Positions 1-5,422 of a stretch of 6,222 bases of DNA are shown here, piece by piece. This DNA comes from DATGYC01 sp035298385 (GTDB lineage Bacteria > Bacillota > Sulfobacillia > Symbiobacteriales > Symbiobacteriaceae), in assembly GCA_035298385.1 (NCBI GenBank), contig DATGYC010000375.1, positions 1 through 6,222 of the forward strand. The letters are read 5' to 3'. A model generated the notes under the pieces. It saw only the letters and a list, made by a program, of their open reading frames with translations. It made no database searches and was not told the DNA's origin. The translations under genes and the position numbers were made by a program. Each line of letters opens with the position of its first letter. Position 1 is the first letter of the stretch.

Positions 1-950
1 CGGTTGTAACCGATCTCGCTCTTATAGTTGGCATAGTAGTCGGAGGAGGTGCTGTTGTAGTACGAGGTGGTCATGTAGGGGCGCCCGCCGTGGTTGACGC
101 CGTGCTTCTTGATACCGGCAGCGAAGTTAGAGACCGTAGTCCCCCACGGTTCGGTCAGCATATCCGCTCGCATGTGGTTGCCGAAGGAGGTCCAGGTGGT
201 GTAACCAGAGGTGAGGCTGGAGTACCCGCGCACCTTCGACCAGTACCACAGGATTGTGGCGCCAGCGGCTGGACCGCATGCACTCTTGTAGTAATTCAGG
301 GTGGCCTGATCGTAGGTCGTAGGGAAGTAGGTAATCTTCTTGCTCGTGATCAGGTTTTCGGGGGTGATGATATCCACCATTGGTGATTCGGTGGCGGTCT
401 CGTCCGGTGGCGGAGAGAGCTCCTCGGCGGTTGGCTCGACGATGGCTGTCGTTTCAACCGTGTCGAGGCTCATCAGGTTCACAGTGGTGCGGTCGCTCTG
501 ACCGCTGGTGCCGAAGCGGGCGAGGAAGATCGACGGCCCGGCGTGGACCAGTTGAGGGGTGTCGCTACGGGCGCTCTTCGCCTGGGCCTGGGCGACCCGC
601 AGATGCGGCGCTTCGGCCTGGCTGAACTCAACGACGCGCGGGGTGGTCTCGTCGGCGCTCACGACGACGAAGCCGGCGGCGGAACCGCCCTTGGCCTTTA
701 CGTCGATCACGTAGACGGAGGGCGCCCCGTCAGGCGTTTCGAAGAGTGCGGGGGAGCCAAGGGCGACGTCGGTCCATTCCGGGATCTCGTTGTTCTGGGC
801 GACGCGGGCGACGAAGTGACGGGCGACTTGCAGAGCGGCACCAGGTGAGGCCGGGGCGGGCGTGGTCGGCTTGGCGGCAGCGAAGGTAGGGAGGATTAGG
901 ACGGCGACGAGAAGCATGATTAGCCGAAGGACCCACGAACGCTTAGGCAA
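1..950 (-). CDS. Exported C39/C10-like cysteine peptidase, 3' end outside window
   Basis: I translated this gene by hand; 316 codons are visible and it runs off the left edge. The N-terminus is a clear signal peptide: basic PKRSWVLR, a hydrophobic core (about residues 9-22) and an AAA cleavage site near residue 26, so the protein is exported. Residues about 40-112 end in GFVVVSADETTPRVVEFS, which resembles the propeptide of streptopain (C10) proteases. A Pro/Thr/Glu-rich linker (about 165-195) leads to the catalytic domain with SACGPAAGATILWYW; Cys225 in the CGP motif is the expected nucleophile of C39-like/papain-fold peptidases. The catalytic His and Asp/Asn would lie beyond the edge. The TTG start at 950 is chosen because AAAGGGG lies 8 nt upstream and the signal peptide begins there. 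An in-frame ATG at 1019 has no ribosome site and would span the promoter; an ATG at 917 would remove the basic region. It probably degrades extracellular protein or peptide; the target is unknown. The family call is good, the C10 versus C39 assignment uncertain. Confidence 0.8.
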   Translation of the reverse strand, partial: MPKRSWVLRLIMLLVAVLILPTFAAAKPTTPAPASPGAALQVARHFVARVAQNNEIPEWTDVALGSPALFETPDGAPSVYVIDVKAKGGSAAGFVVVSADETTPRVVEFSQAEAPHLRVAQAQAKSARSDTPQLVHAGPSIFLARFGTSGQSDRTTVNLMSLDTVETTAIVEPTAEELSPPPDETATESPMVDIITPENLITSKKITYFPTTYDQATLNYYKSACGPAAGATILWYWSKVRGYSSLTSGYTTWTSFGNHMRADMLTEPWGTTVSNFAAGIKKHGVNHGGRPYMTTSYYNSTSSDYYANYKSEIGYN

Positions 951-958
951 CGGATCGA

Positions 959-965
959 CCCCTTT
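959..965 (-). promoter_or_regulatory. Shine-Dalgarno site that decides the TTG start
   Basis: AAAGGGG on the minus strand sits 8 nt before the TTG at 950. It supports TTG over the in-frame ATG codons at 1019 and 917. Confidence 0.6.
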
Positions 966-986
966 CAACGAGTGGTGCGGATCTTT

Positions 987-995
987 ATTATCATA
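987..995 (-). promoter_or_regulatory. Likely -10 element of the peptidase promoter
   Basis: The minus strand reads TATGATAAT within an AT-rich island (about 981-1019) that stands out from the GC-rich surroundings. It overlaps two near-consensus -10 hexamers, TATGAT and GATAAT. Transcription would begin near 980-983, giving a leader of about 30 nt that contains the Shine-Dalgarno site. I see no good -35 hexamer at 16-18 bp, so it may be activator-dependent or read by an alternative sigma factor. Confidence 0.5.
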
Positions 996-1078
996 ACAAA
1001 ACGTAAACTCAGAAAACATGGGACGATTGGCCTAGGACTGGTAAGCGGAGAGGGGAGCAGCGACGACCAGTAAGACCA

Positions 1079-1116
1079 AACCGGCTGCCGACCTTTCACC
1101 AGGTCGACAGCCGGTT
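1079..1116 (-). terminator. Terminator-like hairpin after the FAD enzyme gene
   Basis: Arms at 1079-1093 and 1102-1116 are complementary at 14 of 15 positions around an 8-nt loop (TTTCACCA). The hairpin begins 5 nt past the TAA stop of the FAD enzyme gene. In the minus direction it is followed only by a weak T-rich stretch (TTTGGTCTTACT), so it may terminate inefficiently or protect the 3' end. It separates the FAD gene from the peptidase promoter. Confidence 0.65.
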
Positions 1117-1121
1117 CCGCG

Positions 1122-2504
1122 TTATGACCTTGCTGCGATGGAGTTGCCTTCGCCCTGGACGGACCTGGGCGCCCGGAAGGTGAGCGCTCGCCAGATAATC
1201 CCTGGCTTGAGCAGAACCGAGACCGGTGCCAGCATGTGCTGCACGTGCAGGAAGGCCACGAGCGCCTCCCGATCCACGGAGAGCAGTTGGAAGACCTTGA
1301 CCAGGAAGGCGTTGATCAACTTCAGGGGTAGTGGCCTCGGCCCCTCCACCTGTGGGAAGCGCATATCCTCTCCGGTCGCTACCTGCCACGCTTGGTCGTG
1401 CAGGGGACTGAGCCGCCTCTGGAATCGGCGGGCGAGGCCGGTGACCGTCCCCGCAGGCTGCTCGCCCAAGCAGGTCGCCAGCAGGTCGACGCTCATGGCG
1501 GCCACCGACATCCCCTGACCATAGCGCGGGTTGAAGGCGCAGGAGGCATCGCCCAGAACGACCAACCCCTCGGGGAGCCGCTCTAGCCGATCGTAGTGGC
1601 GACGGAGGTTGGAGGGGGTGCTGTGCCGGACGAGTGGCCCGACCGGTTCCGCTTGCCGGAACGCTTCATAGAGTTCCGGCCGGGGCAGGGTGCGCAGGAA
1701 GGTGAGGATCTCCTCGTGGCTACTTGGTACCGGCTCGCCGAACATCGACTGCAGGGTCAGGATCCATTGGCCATCCTCGATCGCCATGGCGATGGCCAGG
1801 GTGGTCTCGGGCGGGGTCGTACAGATCATGCAGACCTTCCAGTCCGGCTCATTCGCCGGCCGCTTGTAGAGGGCCGAGACATAATCGACCTTGGCCTTCA
1901 CCTCAGAGACCGGGACCGCACCGAAGCCCTGCTCCGCCAGCCATTGCGGGGTATGGCTGCCACGGCCCCCGCAGTCGACGACCAGGTCGGCCGTCACCAG
2001 CTCCGCCAGCCCGCCGGAACCGACGGGCTCGATCAGAAGCCCGGTCACCGTACGCTGGTCCAGCGAGAGGTAGAGATCCTTCACGCGGTACCCCGAACGG
2101 ATCGTCACGCGCGAGTCACGCATCAGATGAGCCCGCATCCGCCAGTCCAGCAGCGGGCGCCCAAAGAGCAGACCCTTTAGCCCGGTCTCGGTGCGCAGGC
2201 GAGTGGCGCCAAACTGGTGCCAGTAGACTTCTAAGCCGGTGTCGGCCCAGACGGCGCCGTGCGCCACGAGGTCATCTGCCAGGTCTGGGAAGAGGCGCTG
2301 CATCGTCTGCAGACCCCGTGCGAGGAGCGCGTGGGCATGGGGCGCCTGCGGGAGCCCCTTGCGCAGATCGGTTGAGTCCGTTAGGACGTCACGCTCAATC
2401 ACGGTGACGTGGGCGAACTGTTCGGTTAGGGCCTTGGCCGTCAGCATGCCGGCGACGCTGGCACCGATCACGACCGCATGCTGGCCTAGGAGTGGCGTGG
2501 ACAT
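1122..2504 (-). CDS. FAD-dependent monooxygenase/epoxidase-like oxidoreductase
   Basis: A complete 460-residue flavoprotein of the p-hydroxybenzoate hydroxylase-like class. The N-terminal Rossmann fold has VVIGASVAG (residues 11-19), a GxSxxG variant of the dinucleotide motif, and Glu37 at the end of the second strand for the FAD ribose. RKGLPQAPHAHALLARG (48-64) is typical of the epoxidase/LasC-like branch. DCGGRGS (177-183) fits the mid-protein DG motif, and VLGDASCAFNPRYGQGM around Gly318-Asp319 is the second FAD-contacting GD motif. Length is normal for the family. I see no signal peptide or clear membrane span. These enzymes use NAD(P)H and O2 to hydroxylate or epoxidise lipid, polyketide or aromatic substrates; nothing nearby shows the substrate and no biosynthetic cluster is visible. 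The ATG is supported by AAGGGAG 9 nt upstream. It is divergent from the AAA ATPase gene and followed by a terminator-like hairpin, so it looks monocistronic. A geranylgeranyl-reductase-like or halogenase-like role is a less likely alternative. Confidence 0.88.
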   Translation of the reverse strand: MSTPLLGQHAVVIGASVAGMLTAKALTEQFAHVTVIERDVLTDSTDLRKGLPQAPHAHALLARGLQTMQRLFPDLADDLVAHGAVWADTGLEVYWHQFGATRLRTETGLKGLLFGRPLLDWRMRAHLMRDSRVTIRSGYRVKDLYLSLDQRTVTGLLIEPVGSGGLAELVTADLVVDCGGRGSHTPQWLAEQGFGAVPVSEVKAKVDYVSALYKRPANEPDWKVCMICTTPPETTLAIAMAIEDGQWILTLQSMFGEPVPSSHEEILTFLRTLPRPELYEAFRQAEPVGPLVRHSTPSNLRRHYDRLERLPEGLVVLGDASCAFNPRYGQGMSVAAMSVDLLATCLGEQPAGTVTGLARRFQRRLSPLHDQAWQVATGEDMRFPQVEGPRPLPLKLINAFLVKVFQLLSVDREALVAFLHVQHMLAPVSVLLKPGIIWRALTFRAPRSVQGEGNSIAARS

Positions 2505-2520
2505 GGGAATCAGCTCCCTT
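2505..2520 (-). promoter_or_regulatory. Shine-Dalgarno site inside a small hairpin
   Basis: The minus-strand message carries AAGGGAG (2520-2514) 9 nt before the ATG at 2504. Its GGGAG can pair with TTCCC directly before the start codon (four Watson-Crick pairs plus one G-U, loop CTGA). This could partly hide the ribosome site of the FAD enzyme gene. The site is well supported; a regulatory effect is inference. Confidence 0.45.
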
Positions 2521-2690
2521 TCTTATGGCAGAGATCCATCACTACCAGAAGGAAACGCGCCCGCACCGTTTTTTTGCAGATCGAACTCATCCCGAACCTT
2601 TCCCGGCTTCACTGGACTCTAATAACCAGAACGAATGGGGAGCAGGATAATCGTATGAATGGTGCGAATACCCTCGAAGCGAATGACAAG

Positions 2691-2695
2691 GGAGG
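2691..2695 (+). promoter_or_regulatory. Strong Shine-Dalgarno site deciding the AAA ATPase start
   Basis: GGAGG is 7 nt before the ATG at 2703, within the purine run AAGGGAGGGAAGGGG. This is the best ribosome site near the gene. It favours 2703 over ATG 2655 (weaker AGGA) and over a TTG at 2574, which follows a T-run and has no site. Confidence 0.6.
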
Positions 2696-2702
2696 GAAGG
2701 GG

Positions 2703-4373
2703 ATGGCGCTCCCGGCTTGGTTAGAGCAGATTCGGTTCCAGTCCCGCTCTTCGATCGCCACGACTTTTTTACTGCACTTCAATATTGAAGACTGGGCTGG
2801 CCCGGATCACCGGCTGGTACGGGACCTCCTCCTGCAGGAGTTCCTCAGCAACGGAGGCCGCAAGCTCGTCGCTGTCTACTCGCGCGCAGAGGGGCTCACC
2901 TTCCCGAACCCGGCCCACCAGGCCGAGGCCCTGCGCCTCCTGACGGGGGAGTCGGTCTCGCCGAGCGAGTCGATTCGCCTGCCCCAATCGATGGGCGCCG
3001 CCTTCGCCCTGATGGATCGTCTCCTCTACACGGCGCCGACCGGGCTCTTGATCGAGCACCTGGAGACGATCCTCCCCGCGGAGGACCTCTCGGCGATGGA
3101 TGAGGGCGAGCTCAGAGCGCTTACCTTTATGCGCAAGTGGGCGGTCGATCCCCGCCTGCACCGGCAAAACGCAGCGATCGTCCTGACGGCGGGCGCCCTC
3201 ACCGAGGTCCACCCGCACCTACGGACGGCCTCGACGAAGATCGAGCAGGTCCTCGTCCCCCTGCCGGACCTGGCCGAGCGTGAGATCTACATCACCGAGA
3301 TGGCCCGCAGCCGCAACCTGGGCCTGGCGATGACCGAGCGCGAGCTAGCGAATGCCACCGCCGGCCTCTCCCGCATGATGATCGAGGATATCGGCCTGCG
3401 CGCTGAGGCTCTTCGGCAGCCCGTCACCGCCGAGTTTGTGCGGGAGCGGAAGGAGGGCCTGATCAAGGCTGAGTTCGGTGACGTCCTGGAGATCATCGAG
3501 CCCCGGTGGGGCTTCGAATCCCTCGGCGGCCTTACCGAGGCGAAGCTCTACGCAGCCCGCTCCGTCATCTCGCCGCTGAAGACGGGGAACGAGCGCCGGG
3601 CGCCCCTTGGCGTCCTGCTGACGGGACCGCCCGGCACGGGTAAGTCGGCCTTCTTCTACGCCCTGGCGCGTGAGGCGGGCGTCAACGCGGTCAAGCTGAA
3701 CCTGGGGAAGATCCTCGGGCCGTACGTCGGCCTCTCGGAGCAGAACTTTGAGAAGGCGCTCTTGGGGATTGAGTCCCTGGCGCCCTGTCTGGTCCTCGTC
3801 GATGAGATCGATCAGGTCTTCCAGCGCGGGAACGGCGATGGTGGCGGCGGGGTTCAGCAGCGCCTCTTTGCGCGCCTCCTGGACTACATGGCCCAGCCGC
3901 ACCATCGGGGAAAGATCGTCTTCGTGGCGGCGACGAACCGACCGGACCTGATCGATCCCGCGCTAAAGCGCCCGGGCCGCTTCGACCGGAAGATCCCGAT
4001 GCTGCCGCCAGGTTGGGCCGAGCGCGTCTCGATCCTCTCCGCCCTGCAGGGTCGCTACGAGATCCCCGGCGAGGTCGACTGGTCCGAGGCGGCGAGTCGC
4101 ACGGAGGGCTATACCGGCGCTGAGTTGGAGTCGCTCCTGCTGAAGGCGTTCGAGGTAGCCGAGGAGGGGGGCGCCCCCGGCCTCACCACGGAGGCAGTCC
4201 TCGAGGCCCTCGCCAAGATCCGCCCCTCCACCGCCGCAGTCGCCTTCATGACGGACCTGGCGATCTTAGAGACGGATGACCTAGACGTTCTCCCGCCCGA
4301 ATATAGGGAGCTAGCCGCTGATACAGAGCGCCTCCAGCAGCGGGTAGATCGCTGGAAGATCCAACATCGGTAG
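2703..4373 (+). CDS. Classic AAA ATPase with degenerate N-terminal half
   Basis: A 556-residue cytosolic AAA protein. The C-terminal half is a complete AAA module. FESLGGL before it is the family's linker motif. Walker A is GPPGTGKS (308-315, Lys314) and Walker B is LVLVDEID (Asp367, Glu368). Sensor 1 is AATN (Asn412), and KRPGRFDR (422-429) gives Arg423 and Arg426 as arginine fingers. TEGYTGAELESLL begins the helical lid. Tyr341 in GPYVGLSE sits at the pore-loop-1 position that grips substrate in Vps4/Cdc48 relatives. The N-terminal part (about 10-240) looks like a decayed ATPase fold: LLIEHLE (115-121) recalls Walker B, and a strand near 158-164 followed by LPDLAERE recalls sensor 1, but no Walker A remains. 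This layout is like Ycf46-type proteins. The N-terminus has no membrane segment and there is no protease domain, so it is not FtsH. It lacks the GAFTGA loop of sigma-54 activators such as PspF. Being upstream of pspA suggests it acts on, or is controlled by, PspA. Ends in TAG. The start could instead be 2655. Confidence 0.9.
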   Translation: MALPAWLEQIRFQSRSSIATTFLLHFNIEDWAGPDHRLVRDLLLQEFLSNGGRKLVAVYSRAEGLTFPNPAHQAEALRLLTGESVSPSESIRLPQSMGAAFALMDRLLYTAPTGLLIEHLETILPAEDLSAMDEGELRALTFMRKWAVDPRLHRQNAAIVLTAGALTEVHPHLRTASTKIEQVLVPLPDLAEREIYITEMARSRNLGLAMTERELANATAGLSRMMIEDIGLRAEALRQPVTAEFVRERKEGLIKAEFGDVLEIIEPRWGFESLGGLTEAKLYAARSVISPLKTGNERRAPLGVLLTGPPGTGKSAFFYALAREAGVNAVKLNLGKILGPYVGLSEQNFEKALLGIESLAPCLVLVDEIDQVFQRGNGDGGGGVQQRLFARLLDYMAQPHHRGKIVFVAATNRPDLIDPALKRPGRFDRKIPMLPPGWAERVSILSALQGRYEIPGEVDWSEAASRTEGYTGAELESLLLKAFEVAEEGGAPGLTTEAVLEALAKIRPSTAAVAFMTDLAILETDDLDVLPPEYRELAADTERLQQRVDRWKIQHR

Positions 4374-4398
4374 TACGTTTGGGTATGTCGGGTTGTAC

Positions 4399-4441
4399 TT
4401 AGGTACGATTCTCTGGTTAGGTGCGAACCTGTATCTTAGGT
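4399..4441 (+). repeat. Three TTAGGT direct repeats
   Basis: TTAGGT occurs at 4399-4404, 4417-4422 and 4436-4441, start-to-start 18 and 19 bp. The first lies in the palindrome GTACTTAGGTAC. The spacing is a little under two helical turns, so the copies could be binding sites for a regulator acting on pspA. A six-base unit repeated three times could also arise by chance in low-complexity spacer DNA. Confidence 0.4.
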
Positions 4442-4483
4442 GTAGGAGTCCTAGAAGTGTAGCGTAGTGGTTCCTTTCTTTTA

Positions 4484-4514
4484 GGGATGATGGGGATTCT
4501 GGGGATGAATCGGG
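4484..4514 (+). other. G-quadruplex motif in the pspA leader
   Basis: Four G-runs (4484-4486, 4492-4495, 4501-4504, 4512-4514) are separated by loops of 5, 5 and 7 nt, which satisfies the usual G3+N1-7 rule. They overlap the left arm of the inverted repeat, so quadruplex and long stem would exclude each other. The C-rich right arm gives matching G-runs on the opposite strand. The motif is visible directly; folding is inference. Confidence 0.5.
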
Positions 4515-4593
4515 TCGAGGAACCGGGCCTCCGCTTGGGCTAATCCCCTGCTAGGCCCCCATACCAGGTCATCCCCCCAATCCCCATAATCCC
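4484..4593 (+). repeat. 25-bp imperfect inverted repeat with 60-nt loop
   Basis: The G-rich arm at 4484-4508 and the C-rich arm at 4569-4593 are complementary at 22 of 25 positions. The loop contains a further pair, GGGCCT (4525-4530) and AGGCCC (4553-4558). As RNA this would form a long stem-loop ending about 57 nt before the pspA start. No T-run follows on either strand, so it is not a standard intrinsic terminator. A regulatory leader structure, an mRNA-stabilising element or a small mobile repeat are the options. Confidence 0.6.
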
Positions 4594-4635
4594 CGTGAAA
4601 AAGACGTCTCTACCCAACCCCAACCCCATTCCAAA

Positions 4636-4639
4636 GGAG
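4636..4639 (+). promoter_or_regulatory. pspA ribosome-binding site, long spacing
   Basis: GGAG within AAAGGAG lies 11 nt before the ATG at 4651, slightly farther than ideal. It follows C-runs (4613-4627) that could pair with the upstream G-rich segment. Confidence 0.55.
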
Positions 4640-4650
4640 CAAAACTCACC

Positions 4651-5385
4651 ATGTTTGAACGCCTCGCCCGAATCATCCGCGGCTTCTTCGGCCTCTTCAT
4701 CTCCGGCCTCGAAGAGAAGAACCCCAAGGCGATGCTCGAGGATCTCAAGAACCAGCTCAACGCTGCCAAGGTCCGCTACAACACCACGACAGCGAACATC
4801 ATCGCCCGCGAGAAGGTAGCCGCCTCTAAGCTGAAGGCCGCCGAGAAGGAGCTCGCCGACTGCCAGCGCCTCGTGCAGGAGGCCAAGCGCCAGGGTGACC
4901 GCGAGCTCGCCCTGCAGCTCCTGATCAAGGAAGAGTCCCTCAGCTCCCAGCTCGACACCACCCGTCAGGCCTACGACGCCATCAAGCTTGAGGCCGACAA
5001 CGCTCGCCGTGAATTCGAGAACTTCCAGAACGAGATGTTCCAGAAGATGTCCCAGATCGAGCAGCTGAAGGCCCAGGCCGACCTTGCCTCCTTGAAGAAG
5101 GAGATGAACACCCTGCGCTCTCAGTACGCCACCGACGGCGGCGCCGGCAAGATCAACGAGGGGCTCCGCCAGGTCGAGGAGTTGGTCCAGGGCAACCTGG
5201 CCAAGGAGGAGGCCGTCTCCGAGCTTGGCAACAACTCGATCGACACCAAGATGCGTAACCTACAGGCTAGCGCCGCCAAGTCCCGCGCGGAGGAGAAGCT
5301 CGCTGCCCTCTTCGGCGACGCCCCCGCCACCCCGGCCGCTGAGACCGAGGCCGCTGGCGCCCGTTCCGTCAAGGAGAACGAGTAA
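4651..5385 (+). CDS. pspA: PspA/IM30 family membrane-stress protein
   Basis: A complete 244-residue PspA/Vipp1-type protein, bacterial relatives of ESCRT-III. Residues 2-20 (FERLARIIRGFFGLFISGL) form a basic, hydrophobic amphipathic helix of the kind that binds stressed or acidic membranes. EEKNPKAMLEDLKNQL follows, the conserved start of the first long helix. Residues about 25-210 are almost wholly heptad-rich coiled coil (Lys/Glu/Leu/Gln/Ala), broken at about 160-166 by a Gly-rich turn. The last 20 or so residues are an Ala/Thr/Glu-rich flexible tail ending KENE. Length is normal for the family (E. coli PspA about 220, Vipp1 longer). Family members assemble into rings, rods or coats on the inner face of the cytoplasmic membrane and limit proton leakage. 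It has a strong preference for C-ending codons, suggesting high expression. It lies 277 bp after an AAA ATPase gene and 37 bp before a two-pass membrane protein gene. The structured leader upstream suggests separate control. The family is clear; the one-to-one match with E. coli pspA is not. Confidence 0.92.
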   Translation: MFERLARIIRGFFGLFISGLEEKNPKAMLEDLKNQLNAAKVRYNTTTANIIAREKVAASKLKAAEKELADCQRLVQEAKRQGDRELALQLLIKEESLSSQLDTTRQAYDAIKLEADNARREFENFQNEMFQKMSQIEQLKAQADLASLKKEMNTLRSQYATDGGAGKINEGLRQVEELVQGNLAKEEAVSELGNNSIDTKMRNLQASAAKSRAEEKLAALFGDAPATPAAETEAAGARSVKENE

Positions 5386-5408
5386 GGCGGACAGCGCCCT
5401 GTAACGAT

Positions 5409-5413
5409 GGAGG
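5409..5413 (+). promoter_or_regulatory. Ribosome-binding site of the two-pass membrane protein gene
   Basis: GGAGG 9 nt before the ATG at 5423 fixes this start, which precedes the membrane segments. It lies in the 37-bp gap after pspA, where no promoter or terminator is visible, so the two genes are probably cotranscribed. Confidence 0.55.
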
Positions 5414-5422
5414 ATGGTTGCG

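Larger units (their letters stand above)
2505..2702. other. Divergent intergenic region
   Basis: This region separates the start codons of the minus-strand FAD enzyme and the plus-strand AAA ATPase and must hold both promoters. On the plus strand TCTAAT (2618-2623) matches a -10 hexamer at five of six positions, but I find no convincing -35 partner. A seven-T run lies at about 2569-2575. On the minus strand no strong promoter stands out. An in-frame ATG at 2655, with AGGA 7 nt upstream, is a second possible start for the ATPase. Confidence 0.4.
4374..4650 (+). other. Structured spacer / probable 5' leader of pspA
   Basis: There is no recognisable protein gene in this 277-bp gap. It is far longer than needed between operon genes and is full of symmetry: three TTAGGT repeats, a small hairpin AGGT-GCGA-ACCT (4419-4430) with a GNRA loop, a TAGGA-G-TCCTA palindrome (4443-4453), a long inverted repeat with a G-quadruplex motif, the palindrome AGACGTCT (4602-4609) and C-runs before the ribosome site. 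I find no clear sigma-70 promoter. A separate regulated promoter plus a structured leader for pspA is the most likely reading; it matches no riboswitch class I know. Confidence 0.5.

Noticed and set aside
90..848. Plus-strand open frames opposite the peptidase gene
   Set aside because: The minus-strand frame has a signal peptide, propeptide motif and CGP active site; the plus-strand frames have biased composition and no motifs.
1596..2407. Long plus-strand open frames opposite the FAD enzyme gene
   Set aside because: They are antisense to conserved flavoprotein motifs, are rich in Arg/Pro/Ser/Ala as shadow frames are, and show no ribosome site or domain.
2574..2702. Extended AAA ATPase start at TTG 2574, adding 43 residues
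   Set aside because: The TTG follows a T-run with no ribosome site, and the extension looks like non-coding sequence. ATG 2703 (GGAGG, 7 nt) or ATG 2655 (AGGA, 7 nt) are better.
3345..3905. Long open frame on the minus strand inside the AAA ATPase gene
   Set aside because: It is antisense to highly conserved AAA motifs. Its composition is that of a GC-rich shadow frame and it has no recognisable domain.
4537..4552. Sigma-54-type promoter before pspA (GG at 4538-4539, ten bases, GC at 4550-4551)
   Set aside because: Only the invariant GG and GC and part of the -12 element match. In GC-rich DNA this is expected by chance, and no sigma-54 activator is present in the window.
4484..4593. Intrinsic terminator after the AAA ATPase gene
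   Set aside because: The stem is long and GC-rich but the loop is 60 nt and no T-run follows on either strand.
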